Positions 10,625 to 21,013 of a DNA stretch of 64,000 bases are shown in pieces. Origin of the DNA: Chara braunii. Lineage: Eukaryota > Streptophyta > Charophyceae > Charales > Characeae. The position numbers were made by a program, and so were the translations under genes. Below the pieces are notes generated by a model that was given only the letters and a program-made list of their open reading frames with translations, did no database searches and was not told where the DNA came from. The stretch spans positions 938,937 to 1,002,936 of the forward strand of contig BFEA01000182.1 in assembly GCA_003427395.1 (NCBI GenBank), written 5' to 3'. How positions within the stretch are numbered: the first letter of the stretch is position 1; each line of letters begins with the position of its first letter.

Positions 10625-11681
10625 CTAAACCCTAACCCCTAAACCAGAACCGCGCAATTTCTCATGGAGTGCAATGTAGGACGCAGCAACGCTCTTGAAT
10701 TCGTCAGAAGTCGTGACTTCGTCATGGCCTTGGCGATAGTAGTCGATGTAGAGCATGGCTTCGAGTGCACTCCATTCATTGGTGTTCTCAATCCTTGGAA
10801 GAAGAGAGTGTGAGTTTTTGTGGGATTGTGATTGAGTCGAACGACGCAACCCGACTTCCAACGTGAAGAAGATTATGTGCGGGTGCAACACTTTTGCCAT
10901 CAGACGAAGATCCGTTAAGAACAGTTTTGTGTTCTCGGTGTGTGTTGTGTGGAACAACATCACGATCGCTCGACGAGGACAGGGTATATTTTTTAGCAGC
11001 GGTGATTGGCTCGAAGGGAACGACTGGCTCCACGTATGAAAGGTAGTTCTGGAGGTTCGATGTCCTTGATGACGAAGTCTTGTCATCATTTTGTGCATTG
11101 AGAAGCGAATGTAATAAGCAGAACTCAGGGGAGAAGTGGGGGCTTGTGCTCAGTGTGATTTCAGCGTATGTTGCGATTTGGGGGCATACAGGAAGAGCAT
11201 ACGCGTGCATGTCACTCGTAGGATCCATCGGGACACGAATCGGAGGTTGAAAAGAATAGTTGAGGGGGGGTGATTGAAGTGTGTGACGCACATTATTTCA
11301 TGGCGGTGTTTCTTTCACTGGCATCTCGCAACGCTTGCGTTTCGACCTTTTCTTCCAAGGCGTGACAGTATTGATGACACTTAAGTTTTGAGACTGGTTG
11401 TTCGGCTGCTGGTCAGCTGTTGGTAGTTGAACCTGAAATTGGCGGAGGTGTTCTGCATCCGAAGCTAATGTTGAGGCGTGCATGCGAAGGTTGGTTGTGT
11501 TCACTGATTGATCAGCAACAGGCATATTGGACGTAGTGTATCCAACCGAGCATGAAAAAAAAAACAAAAAAAAACGAAGTACACATACATAAAATAATGA
11601 GAATGAGCGGACAAACGACAAACTTGCATAAGGCAATGAAGCAGCAAGGTTGTCGGTTTGTAGACGACCTACTATAAACAC
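10625..11681 (-). CDS. hypothetical protein segments, possibly exons of one minus-strand gene
   Basis: Three overlapping minus-strand frames lie in order: 11298-11681 (127 codons), 10788-11291 (167 codons) and 10625-11098 (157 codons). The first ends with a strongly basic WKKRSKRKR stretch that resembles a nuclear localisation signal, preceded by a Gln/Asn-rich segment. The last ends with an acidic-hydrophobic helix-like segment (EWSALEAMLYIDYYRQGHDE, then a YIALHEKLRG segment) that looks more protein-like than chance. No family is recognised, and I cannot place splice sites with confidence. A short phrase, GTTCCACACAACACACACC, is shared in inverted orientation with 13132, so parts may belong to a repeat. 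It could equally be a degraded transposon gene. Confidence 0.3.
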
Positions 11682-11822
11682 TGTAAGCGTAAAGCAACCT
11701 CATACTGTAAGTAAAACCATCACATGTTTACAAATGCAAGAAAGAGCGGTGAAGAACACATGATATTATCATGAGCAAATTGGGCATTTTTAACGAACAA
11801 AATATTGGCCAATTACGAAGAA
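11682..11822. other. unrecognised A-rich spacer
   Basis: Short spacer between the hypothetical ORFs and the duplicated block. Nothing identifiable. Confidence 0.3.
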
Positions 11823-12128
11823 CTAATGTAGACCTATCAGGTCTAGGGATCATAAACACATGGAGCAGCAACCCAAAATGCAAGATGTATGAAGCATTTG
11901 CGCATAATGGAGTGAGCACGAATCCTTGCTTGGAGCTGCATACGTTACCCCTGGGTGGATCTTGCATTTGCTCTCGATGCTTCATCAGTTTATGATCGAG
12001 ACTTTATAGCTTGATGCGCAGTACTTTCATATGTATATACCAAGCACAGGTCCTACTAAAAAGAGCATATAACAAAGAATAGACAATATAGATCCCCGAA
12101 GCATTGAGCATAAGGCAACTGAAGTTCG
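11823..12128. repeat. direct repeat, copy 1 (about 300 bp)
   Basis: Nearly identical to 12830-13130. Both begin TGTAGACCTATCAGGTCTAG (which contains the palindrome AGACCTATCAGGTCT) and run through CATAAACACATGGAGCA, ATATGTATATACCAAGCAC and GCATTGAGCATAAGGCAACTGA. The two copies are about 1 kb apart in the same orientation and could be small LTRs or arms of a local duplication. Confidence 0.85.
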
Positions 12129-12829
12129 CAGTGAAAAAGCAAATATAAAGCAATGAAGCATGGATCACAACGCCTTAAAACAGCAAGCATACACACTACC
12201 GAACCGAGGCTAATGCCATGAAGTACGAGTATCGAAAGGAAAATGAGGAAGCAGACTGCATTAATGACCCAAAATAAACCGATTCTGCAGCCAGTCTAAA
12301 CCGACCAATGGCCGATCATTATGCGTTAACCAGCGAGCAACAATATATGAAGACTCCACCCTAAAAAGACGAGCATAACCAATGAGAAAAGAAACCTGCA
12401 CACAGGTCGACTATGGAAGAGCAAGCATCGAGGACCAAGTGATGTATGACCGCATATAAACCCATCTCGCGATTCAAGTAGCCGTGAAGTTGGGGAGGTC
12501 GTGTAAGACGTAAATGGCGACGGCTGGCCGATCATTATGCGTTAACCAGCGAACAGCAATATCTGAAAACTCCACCCTAAAAAGACGAGCATAACCAATG
12601 AGAAAAGAAACCTGCACGCAGGTCGACCATGGAAGAGCAAGCATCGAGGACCAAGTGATGTATGACCGCATATAAACCCATCTCGCGATTCAAGTAGCCT
12701 GTGAAGTTGGGGAGGCCGTGTAAGACGTAAATGGCGACGGCTATAATCCACACGACTATGGAACAGCAGACGTAAACGCACCAAACACACACGAGAAAGG
12801 TGCCGAGAGAAAGCATAAACCCCAGAACA
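12129..12829. repeat. spacer containing a 216-bp tandem duplication
   Basis: GATCATTATGCGTTAACCAGCGA begins at 12314 and again at 12530, giving two nearly identical 216-base units (12314-12529 and 12530-12745). The units contain a GACCAAGTGATGTATGACCG phrase. The block lies exactly between the two 300-bp direct repeats. No coding signal: the minus-strand frames simply repeat with the duplication. Confidence 0.85.
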
Positions 12830-13130
12830 TTTGTAGACCTATCAGGTCTAGGGATCATAAACACATGGAGCAACAACCCGAAATGCAAGATGTATGAAGC
12901 ATTTGCACATATAGGAGCGAGCACGAATCCTTGCTTGGTGCTGCATACGTTAACCCTCGATGGATCTTGCATTTGCTCTCGATGTTTCATCAGTTTATGA
13001 TCAAGACTTTATAGCTTGATGCGCAGTACTTTCATATGTATATACCAAGCACAAGTCCTACTGAAAAGAGCATACAACAAAGAATAGACAGTATAGGTCC
13101 CCGAAGCATTGAGCATAAGGCAACTGACGT
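12830..13130. repeat. direct repeat, copy 2 (about 300 bp)
   Basis: Second copy of the 11823-12128 repeat, same orientation, with scattered substitutions (for example GGAGCAACAACCCGAAATG against GGAGCAGCAACCCAAAATG). It ends at the same GGCAACTGA phrase, after which the two flanks differ. Confidence 0.85.
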
Positions 13131-13383
13131 TGTTCCACACAACACACACCGTCCCAGATGCTCCCCTCTTCCAATCTCGTTGTACTTATACCCCGACGCC
13201 TTCCTTTTTTTTTTGTTTTTTTATTATTCAACGTAGATATTCTACAGTGTTGTCGCTGAATCTTCGCTGCACCACGCAAACTGCATGCCCAGCTCCCTTA
13301 GTTTGCGCTGATTCCCAAAATCTACGATTCCCTAACAATGTCATGCTCCCATGCATTTCACAATACGCAATCACTATGTTTAT
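13131..13383. other. no gene; T-rich
   Basis: Unrecognised. A T-rich stretch (13205-13230) resembles the sequence just before the assembly gap at 13758-13772, both following the phrase CGACGCCTTCC, so a short duplication links the two places. Confidence 0.35.
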
Positions 13384-13504
13384 GTCCCATTACGTAGCAT
13401 TCCCATCAGCGCACGACTCTATTTCTGTCCCATTACGTAGCATTCCCATCAGCGCACGACTCTATTTCTGTCCCATTACGTAGCATTCCATCAGCGCACG
13501 ACTC
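13384..13504. repeat. 43-bp minisatellite, three units
   Basis: GTCCCATTACGTAGCATTCC starts at 13384, 13427 and 13470, exact 43-base spacing. The third unit lacks one base. Units are otherwise identical, implying a very recent expansion. Confidence 0.95.
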
Positions 13505-13774
13505 TAGGAAGGTGTGGGTCGTATGAATTTCACAGTTCAAGCCCGGGGTGCATGCATGGCATGAACTATGAGATCAACGACGGTGCCTATCGGCTCGCCT
13601 GATCGACGGTCCTTGAAGACACCTAGCCAACTTTATTGCCTCCAAGGCACCAGGATCTTGAGGGGCCACTTTCGGGCCTTACTTATTCGTTACTGGTACT
13701 TCCCCTCCCTGTTAATGTGGTCAATTGATACCTGTACCCCAGCCACCGCGACGCCTTCCTTTTTTTTTTTTTCA

Positions 13775-14774
13775 NNNNNNNNNNNNNNNNNNNNNNNNNN
13801 NNNNNNNNNNNNNNNNNNNNNNNNNNNNNNNNNNNNNNNNNNNNNNNNNNNNNNNNNNNNNNNNNNNNNNNNNNNNNNNNNNNNNNNNNNNNNNNNNNNN
13901 NNNNNNNNNNNNNNNNNNNNNNNNNNNNNNNNNNNNNNNNNNNNNNNNNNNNNNNNNNNNNNNNNNNNNNNNNNNNNNNNNNNNNNNNNNNNNNNNNNNN
14001 NNNNNNNNNNNNNNNNNNNNNNNNNNNNNNNNNNNNNNNNNNNNNNNNNNNNNNNNNNNNNNNNNNNNNNNNNNNNNNNNNNNNNNNNNNNNNNNNNNNN
14101 NNNNNNNNNNNNNNNNNNNNNNNNNNNNNNNNNNNNNNNNNNNNNNNNNNNNNNNNNNNNNNNNNNNNNNNNNNNNNNNNNNNNNNNNNNNNNNNNNNNN
14201 NNNNNNNNNNNNNNNNNNNNNNNNNNNNNNNNNNNNNNNNNNNNNNNNNNNNNNNNNNNNNNNNNNNNNNNNNNNNNNNNNNNNNNNNNNNNNNNNNNNN
14301 NNNNNNNNNNNNNNNNNNNNNNNNNNNNNNNNNNNNNNNNNNNNNNNNNNNNNNNNNNNNNNNNNNNNNNNNNNNNNNNNNNNNNNNNNNNNNNNNNNNN
14401 NNNNNNNNNNNNNNNNNNNNNNNNNNNNNNNNNNNNNNNNNNNNNNNNNNNNNNNNNNNNNNNNNNNNNNNNNNNNNNNNNNNNNNNNNNNNNNNNNNNN
14501 NNNNNNNNNNNNNNNNNNNNNNNNNNNNNNNNNNNNNNNNNNNNNNNNNNNNNNNNNNNNNNNNNNNNNNNNNNNNNNNNNNNNNNNNNNNNNNNNNNNN
14601 NNNNNNNNNNNNNNNNNNNNNNNNNNNNNNNNNNNNNNNNNNNNNNNNNNNNNNNNNNNNNNNNNNNNNNNNNNNNNNNNNNNNNNNNNNNNNNNNNNNN
14701 NNNNNNNNNNNNNNNNNNNNNNNNNNNNNNNNNNNNNNNNNNNNNNNNNNNNNNNNNNNNNNNNNNNNNNNNNN
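13775..14774. other. assembly gap of exactly 1000 N
   Basis: The gap has a round length, so it is probably a placeholder of unknown true size. It is bounded by a T-rich run on the left and an A-rich (CAAAAAAC-type) run on the right. Apparent open frames across it are meaningless. Confidence 0.99.
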
Positions 14775-15589
14775 AAAAAACAAAGAACAAAAAACAAAAA
14801 ACAAAAAAAAAGAAAAAAAAAAAGAAAAAGAAAAAGAACAACAACGAAACGAAACGAAACTAAAACCAACGATCGGAGACACAAAACGAAACGAAAACCA
14901 ACGATCGAAAGCACATCGCACGCCCAAGACCTTTTCACGGCGCGTCAGATCTTACATCCAACGCCTCACAATCGTTCATCGCACGACCAATTGTGATCAG
15001 AGGAAAAGTGCAACGTGGCGACCATACAGAGTGTGGCGGACATCCAAATGCAAAAAACAGCCGCCAGATGAAAATCCGCCTACATCAGACGACTAAAATC
15101 GCACAGTTCAGCCCAGGCACGCACCCCGCGGCCGAAAATTTTTTTCTTATTGAGAGATTAAAAGTGCATTCACAAGCAGTCTTCGTCACACAGTCGCGTA
15201 ATCAGGGTTATCCCTCCTGCTAGCGGCGACACAGCCCAGAGTGAGGCGTTCGGGTTTATCGCCTGCACCTGACCCCGTATAAAGGTCAGACTGAAGGTCA
15301 TCAGAGTCCCTATTATCCAGGAGTCCTTCAGGTTGCCTTGAGTGTAACCTGTATGATAAGAAGAGGAAAATAACATAATATCTCATGCATTATAGAATCA
15401 TGCATCATAAAGCAAATGACATTGAAGGAACAGGAAGACCAGAGACCAGACTATGCAAGAGCATGACTAGAGCCACGAGACTGAAGAGTAGTACATAGAG
15501 AATGCAGGAAGCAGCCATAGCAGGGGCTGCAGTCACTGATAAATCATAATAATGTCATAATACATCTCAGTGACTAGAAGATACGAGCC
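14775..15589. other. A-rich simple sequence, then unrecognised DNA
   Basis: 14775-14870 is A/C/G-rich low-complexity sequence with GAAAC and AAAAAG repeats; CCAACGATCG occurs twice (14867 and 14898). 14900-15589 shows no gene or repeat that I can recognise. Confidence 0.4.
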
Positions 15590-15955
15590 TCAATCAATGA
15601 CGGCGAGTGGTACCCCCTCATGAGTGGGCTCGACTGTTTGGGACTCCATATCTGGCACACGCTTGCTGATATATGCCATACATCTCGCCATCTCCTCGTC
15701 CGCGACACTCAGGAGGTGCAACTCCTCGACGAGGGAAATGTTGCCAGTGGCACCAGCCAAGATCTCAATCCGTCCCTTGTCGTAGATGTAATCATAAGAA
15801 ACCTCCAAAAAACGGTCTCCATAGAGTGGCTTCCGAAAAGCCTGTATAACAAAGTCCGCTCCAACCAAATGACTGTAGCCATCCCTAAGATATAGGACTG
15901 GTCCCTTCCCCCTAGAAGCGCCGGCTACCTCCTCCGATTTGGGTCCTCTTGACAT
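15590..15955 (-). CDS. hypothetical ORF, 121 codons
   Basis: Starts at a good ATG and reads to a stop at 15590. The protein is soluble-looking and mixed in charge, with a basic Gly/Ser N-terminus, a YLRDGYSHLVGADFVIQAF segment and an acidic helix EELHLLSVADEEMARCMAYI near its end. Its composition is like a real globular protein, unlike the low-complexity frames around it. It lies 157 bases downstream of another protein-like frame on the same strand (16113-16750), and both could be exons of one gene. No family is recognised. No TATA box or poly(A) signal could be assigned. Confidence 0.4.
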   Translation of the reverse strand: MSRGPKSEEVAGASRGKGPVLYLRDGYSHLVGADFVIQAFRKPLYGDRFLEVSYDYIYDKGRIEILAGATGNISLVEELHLLSVADEEMARCMAYISKRVPDMESQTVEPTHEGVPLAVID

Positions 15956-16112
15956 GTAATGCTTGAATCAATCACCCTCAAGTATGTATCGTGCCAAGAG
16001 TGAAGCAACCCGTCGTAAGGCTGCCTTCCGCCTGTGTCTCACTCCAGTGCCCAATGTCATAAGATGCCCTGGGTCTGCTCCAACTCAAGCGTGCTCAATC
16101 CCTGTGAGTATC

Positions 16113-16750
16113 CTAGTCAAAATAGTCCCGCAAGTCAACATCACGCATGCAGCAAGGCTCTTGGTGTGACTCGTTTGTCTCTGACCTCTGTAAGCAGGTG
16201 GTAATAGGTATCCCGGATCTGGCCACCTCGCTCCTTATCCTCCTGTCTTGACGCTTCTTTTCCTTGCTGCCACCTCTGCTCAGCGCTTTTGGATTACAAC
16301 CGTCAAAGTCAAAGAGAGCACCGCCTAGTGCAAAGGGGACCTGGGAAAACACCATGTGTAGCCAGTGCTCCCTCCAGTAACTCTCCCTGCGGAAAATATA
16401 GTCGGCAATCCGATCATAGGTGGCTCCCTTTATTCCCTGCCCAGCATCTCTCACATGATAAGTGATCACCAATGTATATCTCGATGTGGGGGACTCGTTG
16501 GCCCTAATGACGAAGCTCTGATGTCCATTGTCTCGATAACAGAACTCCTCAACCAGCTTACCCCATGTAGGGGTCGTCTCATGTTGGTGAGCCAGCTTGA
16601 CCAATCTGCAAAGTAAGGTAGAATGCCCCTGACAAGTGGTTACACCAATCAGTGGTGTCCTGGTGATAAAGGGGGATATCAGCAACTCAAGAAAATAACC
16701 CAACTCGATGGGGTCAGAGAGGGCAGCACCTCAATAGACCCTCCAGACAA
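16113..16750 (-). CDS. hypothetical ORF, about 200 codons, no ATG at its start
   Basis: The frame opens after a stop near 16735 and runs to 16113. It has no ATG near its 5' end, consistent with an internal exon or a 5'-truncated gene. The peptide is protein-like: an aromatic and charged core (SFVIRANESPTSRYTLVITY, then an RDAGQGIKGATYDRIADYIF segment and a YWREHWLHMVF segment), followed by a basic Lys/Arg-rich patch (KEKKRQDRRIRSE). It stands between minisatellite DNA upstream and the 15590-15955 frame downstream. No family is recognised. It might be an element-borne gene of an unfamiliar transposon, or a host gene fragment. Confidence 0.4.
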
Positions 16751-16754
16751 ACCG

Positions 16755-17055
16755 TTGGCAACCAACTCAATATAGGGGCCCGCTTGAATGGGCCCGCCTG
16801 AACAATGATCAGCAACTCAATGCAGGGTCCCTCCTGAATGGGCCCGTCTGAATCAGCAATCAACTCGGTGCATGGGCCCGCCTGAATGGGCCCGTCTGAA
16901 TCAGCAATCAACTCGGTGCATGGGCCCGCCTGAATGGGCCCGGCTGAACAGCAATCAACTCGGTGTATGGGCCCGCCTGAATGGGCCTCGCTGAACAAGA
17001 ATCAACTCGATATAGGGGCCTGCCTGAATGGGCCCGCCTGAACAGCAACTCAACA
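16755..17055. repeat. 48-bp minisatellite array
   Basis: CAACTCGGTG recurs at 16861, 16909 and 16956, with degenerate units on both sides (CAACTCAATA, CAACTCAATG, CAACTCGATA). Each unit pairs GGGCCCGCCTGAAT with GGGCCCGTCTGAATCAG-type sequence, so GGGCCC palindromes are frequent. Spacing is 47-48 bases. Confidence 0.9.
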
Positions 17056-17649
17056 ACTCAGCGGCTCAACGTAGCAACATCATATGAGTATCTCTACAGC
17101 GAGTGGACTAGAATATGAGGACTGGGACTGCCAGTATCGTCACTGTGGAGAACTGATCAATAGGGTGTTATCTACGCAGGGGCCAGTTGCAAAATACTGT
17201 GTGTACAAACTTGACTATGCAGATACCATATGTGCAGGAAAAATACCGTCTGCACAGGGACTGAAATGAATATTGTCCATGCAGAGACTGATCGGCAAGA
17301 AATCCAATCAGCGGGAGTTGGGGCTAGTCATACCATCAGAGACATTCGGTCATGTCCTCGAGACTAATCACAATAGCAGGGCGTGCATCCCCACCATCAT
17401 ACTTGCAGGGCGCGGGTTCTAGAATTATCCGAACGTCAGGGCGCACACTCAAAATGACTGGAAGTGCGTCGTCGTAACACATCGACAAGCCCAAGCAGGG
17501 GCACATACTAAACCAGCGAGTTAGAGCATGTACTATGGGTGCGTACTAAGAACACTAACCCACGCCAGGGCGCACTTTCACATAGCCTACCCAACCTTGG
17601 GTGCACTCTCACATAGCCTACCCCAGCCTAGGCGCACTGATGTAATGAT
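17056..17649. other. transition zone of degenerate GCAGGG/GCGC-type repeats
   Basis: 17060-17330 shows degenerate CAGGGA/CTGTGCAG-type similarity without a clear unit. From 17380 to 17640 the words GCAGGGCGC, GCGCACT and CATAGCCTACCC recur (the last at 17581 and 17615), leading into the 41-bp array. No gene. Confidence 0.5.
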
Positions 17650-18000
17650 AGCGCGCATGGGCGCGCATTGGGGTGCACTTCAAATAATAATACCAAGCAT
17701 GGGGACGCATGGGCGCACACTCAAATAGCAGTACCAAGCCTGGGCGCGCATGGGCACACTCTAGCAATACGAAGCTTGGGCGTGCATGGGCGCGCACTCA
17801 AATAGCAATACCAAGCTTGGGCGCGCATGGGCGCACACTCAAATAGTAATACCAAGCTTGGGCGCACATAGGTGCGCACTCAAATAGTAATACCAAGCCT
17901 GGGCGCGCATAGGCGCGCACTCGAATAGCAATACCAAGCTTAGGTGCGCATGGGCGCGCAAGCAAATAGCAAATCTAAGCATGGGCGCGCATGGACGCGC
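17650..18000. repeat. 41-bp minisatellite array, CpG-rich
   Basis: ACTCAAATAGCAATACCAAG or a close variant starts at 17796, 17837, 17878, 17919 and near 17960, constant 41-base spacing. Each unit carries GGGCGCGCATGGGCGCGC-type alternating purine-pyrimidine sequence, which could adopt a left-handed helix and is CpG-dense. Earlier units (from about 17650) are more degenerate. Confidence 0.92.
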
Positions 18001-18260
18001 ACTCAAACAGCCAAACTGAGATTGGGCGTGCACTCAAACAGCCAAACTGAGACTAGGCGCGCACTCAAACAGCCAAACTGAGACTGGGTGCGCACTCAAA
18101 CAGCCAAACTGAGACCGGGTGCACACTCCAATAGCCAAACTGAGACTGGGCGCACACTCAAACAGCCAAACTGAGACTGGGCGCGCACAAACAGCCAAAC
18201 TGAGACCGGGTGCGCACTCAAACAACCAAACTGAGACTGGGCGCGCACTAAACCACTGCA
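18001..18260. repeat. 31-bp minisatellite array
   Basis: ACTCAAACAGCCAAACTGAG begins at 18001, 18032, 18063 and 18094 and continues to about 18250. The unit looks like the adjacent 41-bp unit after loss of the 10-base second GCGCATGGGC-type half, so one array probably derived from the other. Confidence 0.93.
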
Positions 18261-19060
18261 ATGTCCCAAGTGGCCAACATTACTAAATCCTAATGCGAAC
18301 ACAGGCCGTTATTATCACTCTAAGTGCGAACACAGTCCAACATCTACCATAGTCCTGTATTACCACATTGAGTGGAAACACTGAATACAATCCATATTTT
18401 ACCGCAGTTCAGCAATTACAGCATTGAGTGAGAACACTGAGCACAGTCCATATTTTACTGCAGTCCAGCAGTACCGCATTGAGTAGGAACACTGAACACT
18501 GTCCACAGAGTATGTGATCAGCCAAACAGTTGCTGATCTCATAATAAAATAAAGGCAACTCTCATTGTGCCCGCAGCTAAAGCACCATTTAGCCTTCACT
18601 TAGGGCCAAGGCACCACAGCCCATAGCGTCCGTGACCAGCAAAAGAACTGCTGGTCGCATAATAACTCTTTGTGCCCAGCAGCTGAGGGCTCCACTTAGC
18701 CTTCACTGAGGGCCAAGGCACAACAGTCCACACGACACAGTTCAGCATTGCCGAGCTGAATGGAAAAATGGCCCACACAGCAGTCCAGCATTACCGGGCT
18801 GAATGTGAACACGGCCCATACAGCAGTCGGGCTGAATGTGAACACTGAATACAGTCCACAGTGCTGCATTATTACCGTATTAAATCTGGTGAGCATCGGC
18901 TTCAGCGCACTTATGTATAATACCGGTAAGTGGATGAAGTCCCAGTCAACAACCCAGTGAATCATTGCACTAGTGCGCAATCTCAATCGTGGGCAGAGTC
19001 TCAATCAGCGTACCAGCGAACGTTGCCTGATGTGCAATCCCAGTCCGTGGCTAGAGTTCC
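18261..19060. repeat. mixed long-unit tandem repeats
   Basis: 18290-18510 repeats a unit of about 55-60 bases containing GAACACTGA(A/G)(C/T)ACAGTCCATATTTTAC and CAGTCCAGCA. 18535-18730 has two units of roughly 115 bases containing GGGCCAAGGCAC(A/C)ACAG and CTGCTGGTCGCATAATAA. 18735-18860 returns to shorter CAGCATTACCGGGCTGAATG units. Units are progressively related by shared words, so the array seems to have evolved by shifting unit definitions. Confidence 0.75.
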
Positions 19061-19510
19061 AATCAACGGGCCAGCGAGCACTGTGCTGATGCACAATCCC
19101 AACCTGTAGGCAAAGTCCCAATCAACGAGCCAAAGAGTACTGCGCTGGTGTGCCGTCCCAAACTGTGGGCAGAGTTCCAATCAACAAGCCAAAGAGCACT
19201 GCGCTGGTGCGCAATCCCAATTTTGGGCAGGGTTCCAATCAACGAGCCACAGAGCACTGCGCTGGTGCGCAATCCTAACTAGTGGGCAGAGTTCCAATCA
19301 ACAAGCCAAAGAGCACTGCGCTGGTGCGCAATCCCAATTTTGGGCAGGGTTCCAATCAATGAGCCAGAGAGCACTGCGCTGATGCGCAATCCCAACTTGT
19401 GGGCAGGGTTCCAATCAAAGAGCCAGAGAGCACTGCGCTGATGCGCAATCCCAACTTGTGGGCAGGGTTCCAATCAACGAGCCAGAGAGCACTGCGCTGA
19501 TGTGCAATCC
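19061..19510. repeat. 58/59-bp minisatellite array
   Basis: GAGCACTGCGCTG(G/A)TGCGCAATCC starts at 19194, 19252, 19311 and 19369 and continues in both directions, with CAGGGTTCCAATCAACGAGCC in each unit. The 58-59 base period is not a multiple of three, so the minus-strand frames across it are not evidence of coding. Confidence 0.92.
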
Positions 19511-19959
19511 CCTTCCGAGCAAGCAGACACAACCCCAATCCACAGACCGCTTAGTACTAACCCAGGCGTAGCCCTGACTCATGAGCCAGTCAGCACTCTG
19601 CCAGTAAGAGCCCGGACAAGGGCAGGAAACCCTGATCTCCGACAGCTCTAGCGAAGGTGTGTAGACCCCACTGAACGTGAAGACGCACGAATCCCGTTCA
19701 TCAATGGCGCGTGCAGAGACGCGTGGATCACGATGAGCAACAGCATGCCCAGCGGCGCGCGGGTCCCGGTGAGCAACAACAAGCGCAATGATGCAAGGAT
19801 TATTGGCGAGGGAGCGCACGCACTAGTGATGCCAGCGGCTTGCAGCTACCGGGCACACAACAGTTAACATGCAACACCAACAGCAAGTGTGCCAAGAGGG
19901 GTGACACAACCCAGCCAGCAATAGTAGCCTGCAGCTAAAAGCCTGCCAGTGCACAGGGC
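19511..19959. other. no gene
   Basis: Unrecognised sequence between the minisatellite block and element E. Two phrases, GCGCGTGCAGAGACGCGTGGATC and GCGCGCGGGTCCCGGTGAGCA, are loosely repeated (19708 and 19755). Nothing else. Confidence 0.35.
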
Positions 19960-19964
19960 ACACA

Positions 19965-20980
19965 TGTTATGAACTTGGTTGTCTGACGATTTTTACTGCC
20001 ACTCACACACAGACAGTCTCATACACGCCCATACATGCATAAGAGAAGGGGGAGAGGAGACGGAGTCCAACTGCACACAGATCAGAGTATATAGCGGAAG
20101 CACAACCATGCACAGATGGGGAGAGGACACACAGTGTTTCTCACTCTCTGAAAAACTCCCAACAACCAATCACAAGAAGCACCTGCGAGGATAACAATTG
20201 GAATACACACTGATGATGAGCTAATTAAAAAGAAATCGTTACAGAGTTTGTCCCAGTATCTCGCCACTCTCAGAACCTCACACTCCACTCTCTACCCTAC
20301 ACCCAGTTAGTAGCGCCACATCAAAACGGCCTCCCAGAGGCCAGCGCCAACCACCCAGATGAAGAACAGATCCTGCGATGAAGTCTTCAGTGCCGCTGAA
20401 CAGCTCTGACAAAGGACCGGCAGCTATGGCTGCCGCCACCCACATAGACTCCGGGAAGAGCCTCCACACAGCCCAGCCACTCGCAGAAACCCACAGGGGT
20501 TGATGCGCAGGGGATGCCCCAGCTATGGCAAGCCCTCAACAGGCTGGCTATGGCTGCTGTCCACGGTGAGGTCTCAGGGTACCGCCTGCAGACAATCGCC
20601 GTTGCAAACCTCCTTGGCTCCAAACGCTGCATCGCGAAAACGAACTGCCAAAAAGTCCTAAACAGTCCTACCCTATCCTACTTGTAGATTCTACACTACT
20701 CTAGCCTAGGACCTACCGGTACCGTTTCAGTTAGGGCCTACTCGGCCTCTACGAAACCGGTCCTACTGCTGCATGTAGGGCTCAGGGCCACTTAGGGCCG
20801 GTAACCACTCAGCCCCTACTGCTGTTCGTCCCAACTATTTTTAGAATAGCTTGCAGCCCTCAGTGCACGCCCAAACAACACAGCAAAATACACAGCATAC
20901 TACACAACCACAGCAAGCACACAGCACACTGTACAACCTCGCAAGTCAGTCTCGACAGTCGAAATCAGCAAGTCATTGCA
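19965..20980 (-). repeat. element E, left (3') LTR
   Basis: Starts TGTTATGAACTTGG and ends AAGTCATTGCA, with TG...CA ends. It matches 27608-28621 along its length. Inside lie a GACGGAG-type purine tract, GGATAACAATTGG, the TACCGGTACCGTTTC phrase and CA-rich sequence. The interior begins at 20981 with GGCTTACCCCCCGGGGG, whose complement GGGGGTAAGCC is the purine-rich position expected for plus-strand priming. Confidence 0.92.
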
Positions 20981-21013
20981 GGCTTACCCCCCGGGGGAGC
21001 GAGGACCTCCGAG

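Noticed and set aside
13568-14996. Long open frames crossing 13568-14996 on both strands
   Set aside because: They exist only because 1000 Ns are read as open codons; the flanks are simple T- or A-rich sequence.
17650-18260. CRISPR-like array
   Set aside because: The units are adjacent with no unique spacers, and the host is eukaryotic.
17839-19538. Periodic peptides (QFGCLSA..., IGIAHQRSALW...) on the minus strand
   Set aside because: They follow the 31- and 58/59-bp minisatellites; the unit lengths are not multiples of three and the peptides change frame, so no repeat protein is implied.
19979-20194. 71-residue ORF conserved in both LTRs of element E (19979 and 27622)
   Set aside because: The two LTRs are identical by descent, so frame conservation is expected; there is no domain or start context.
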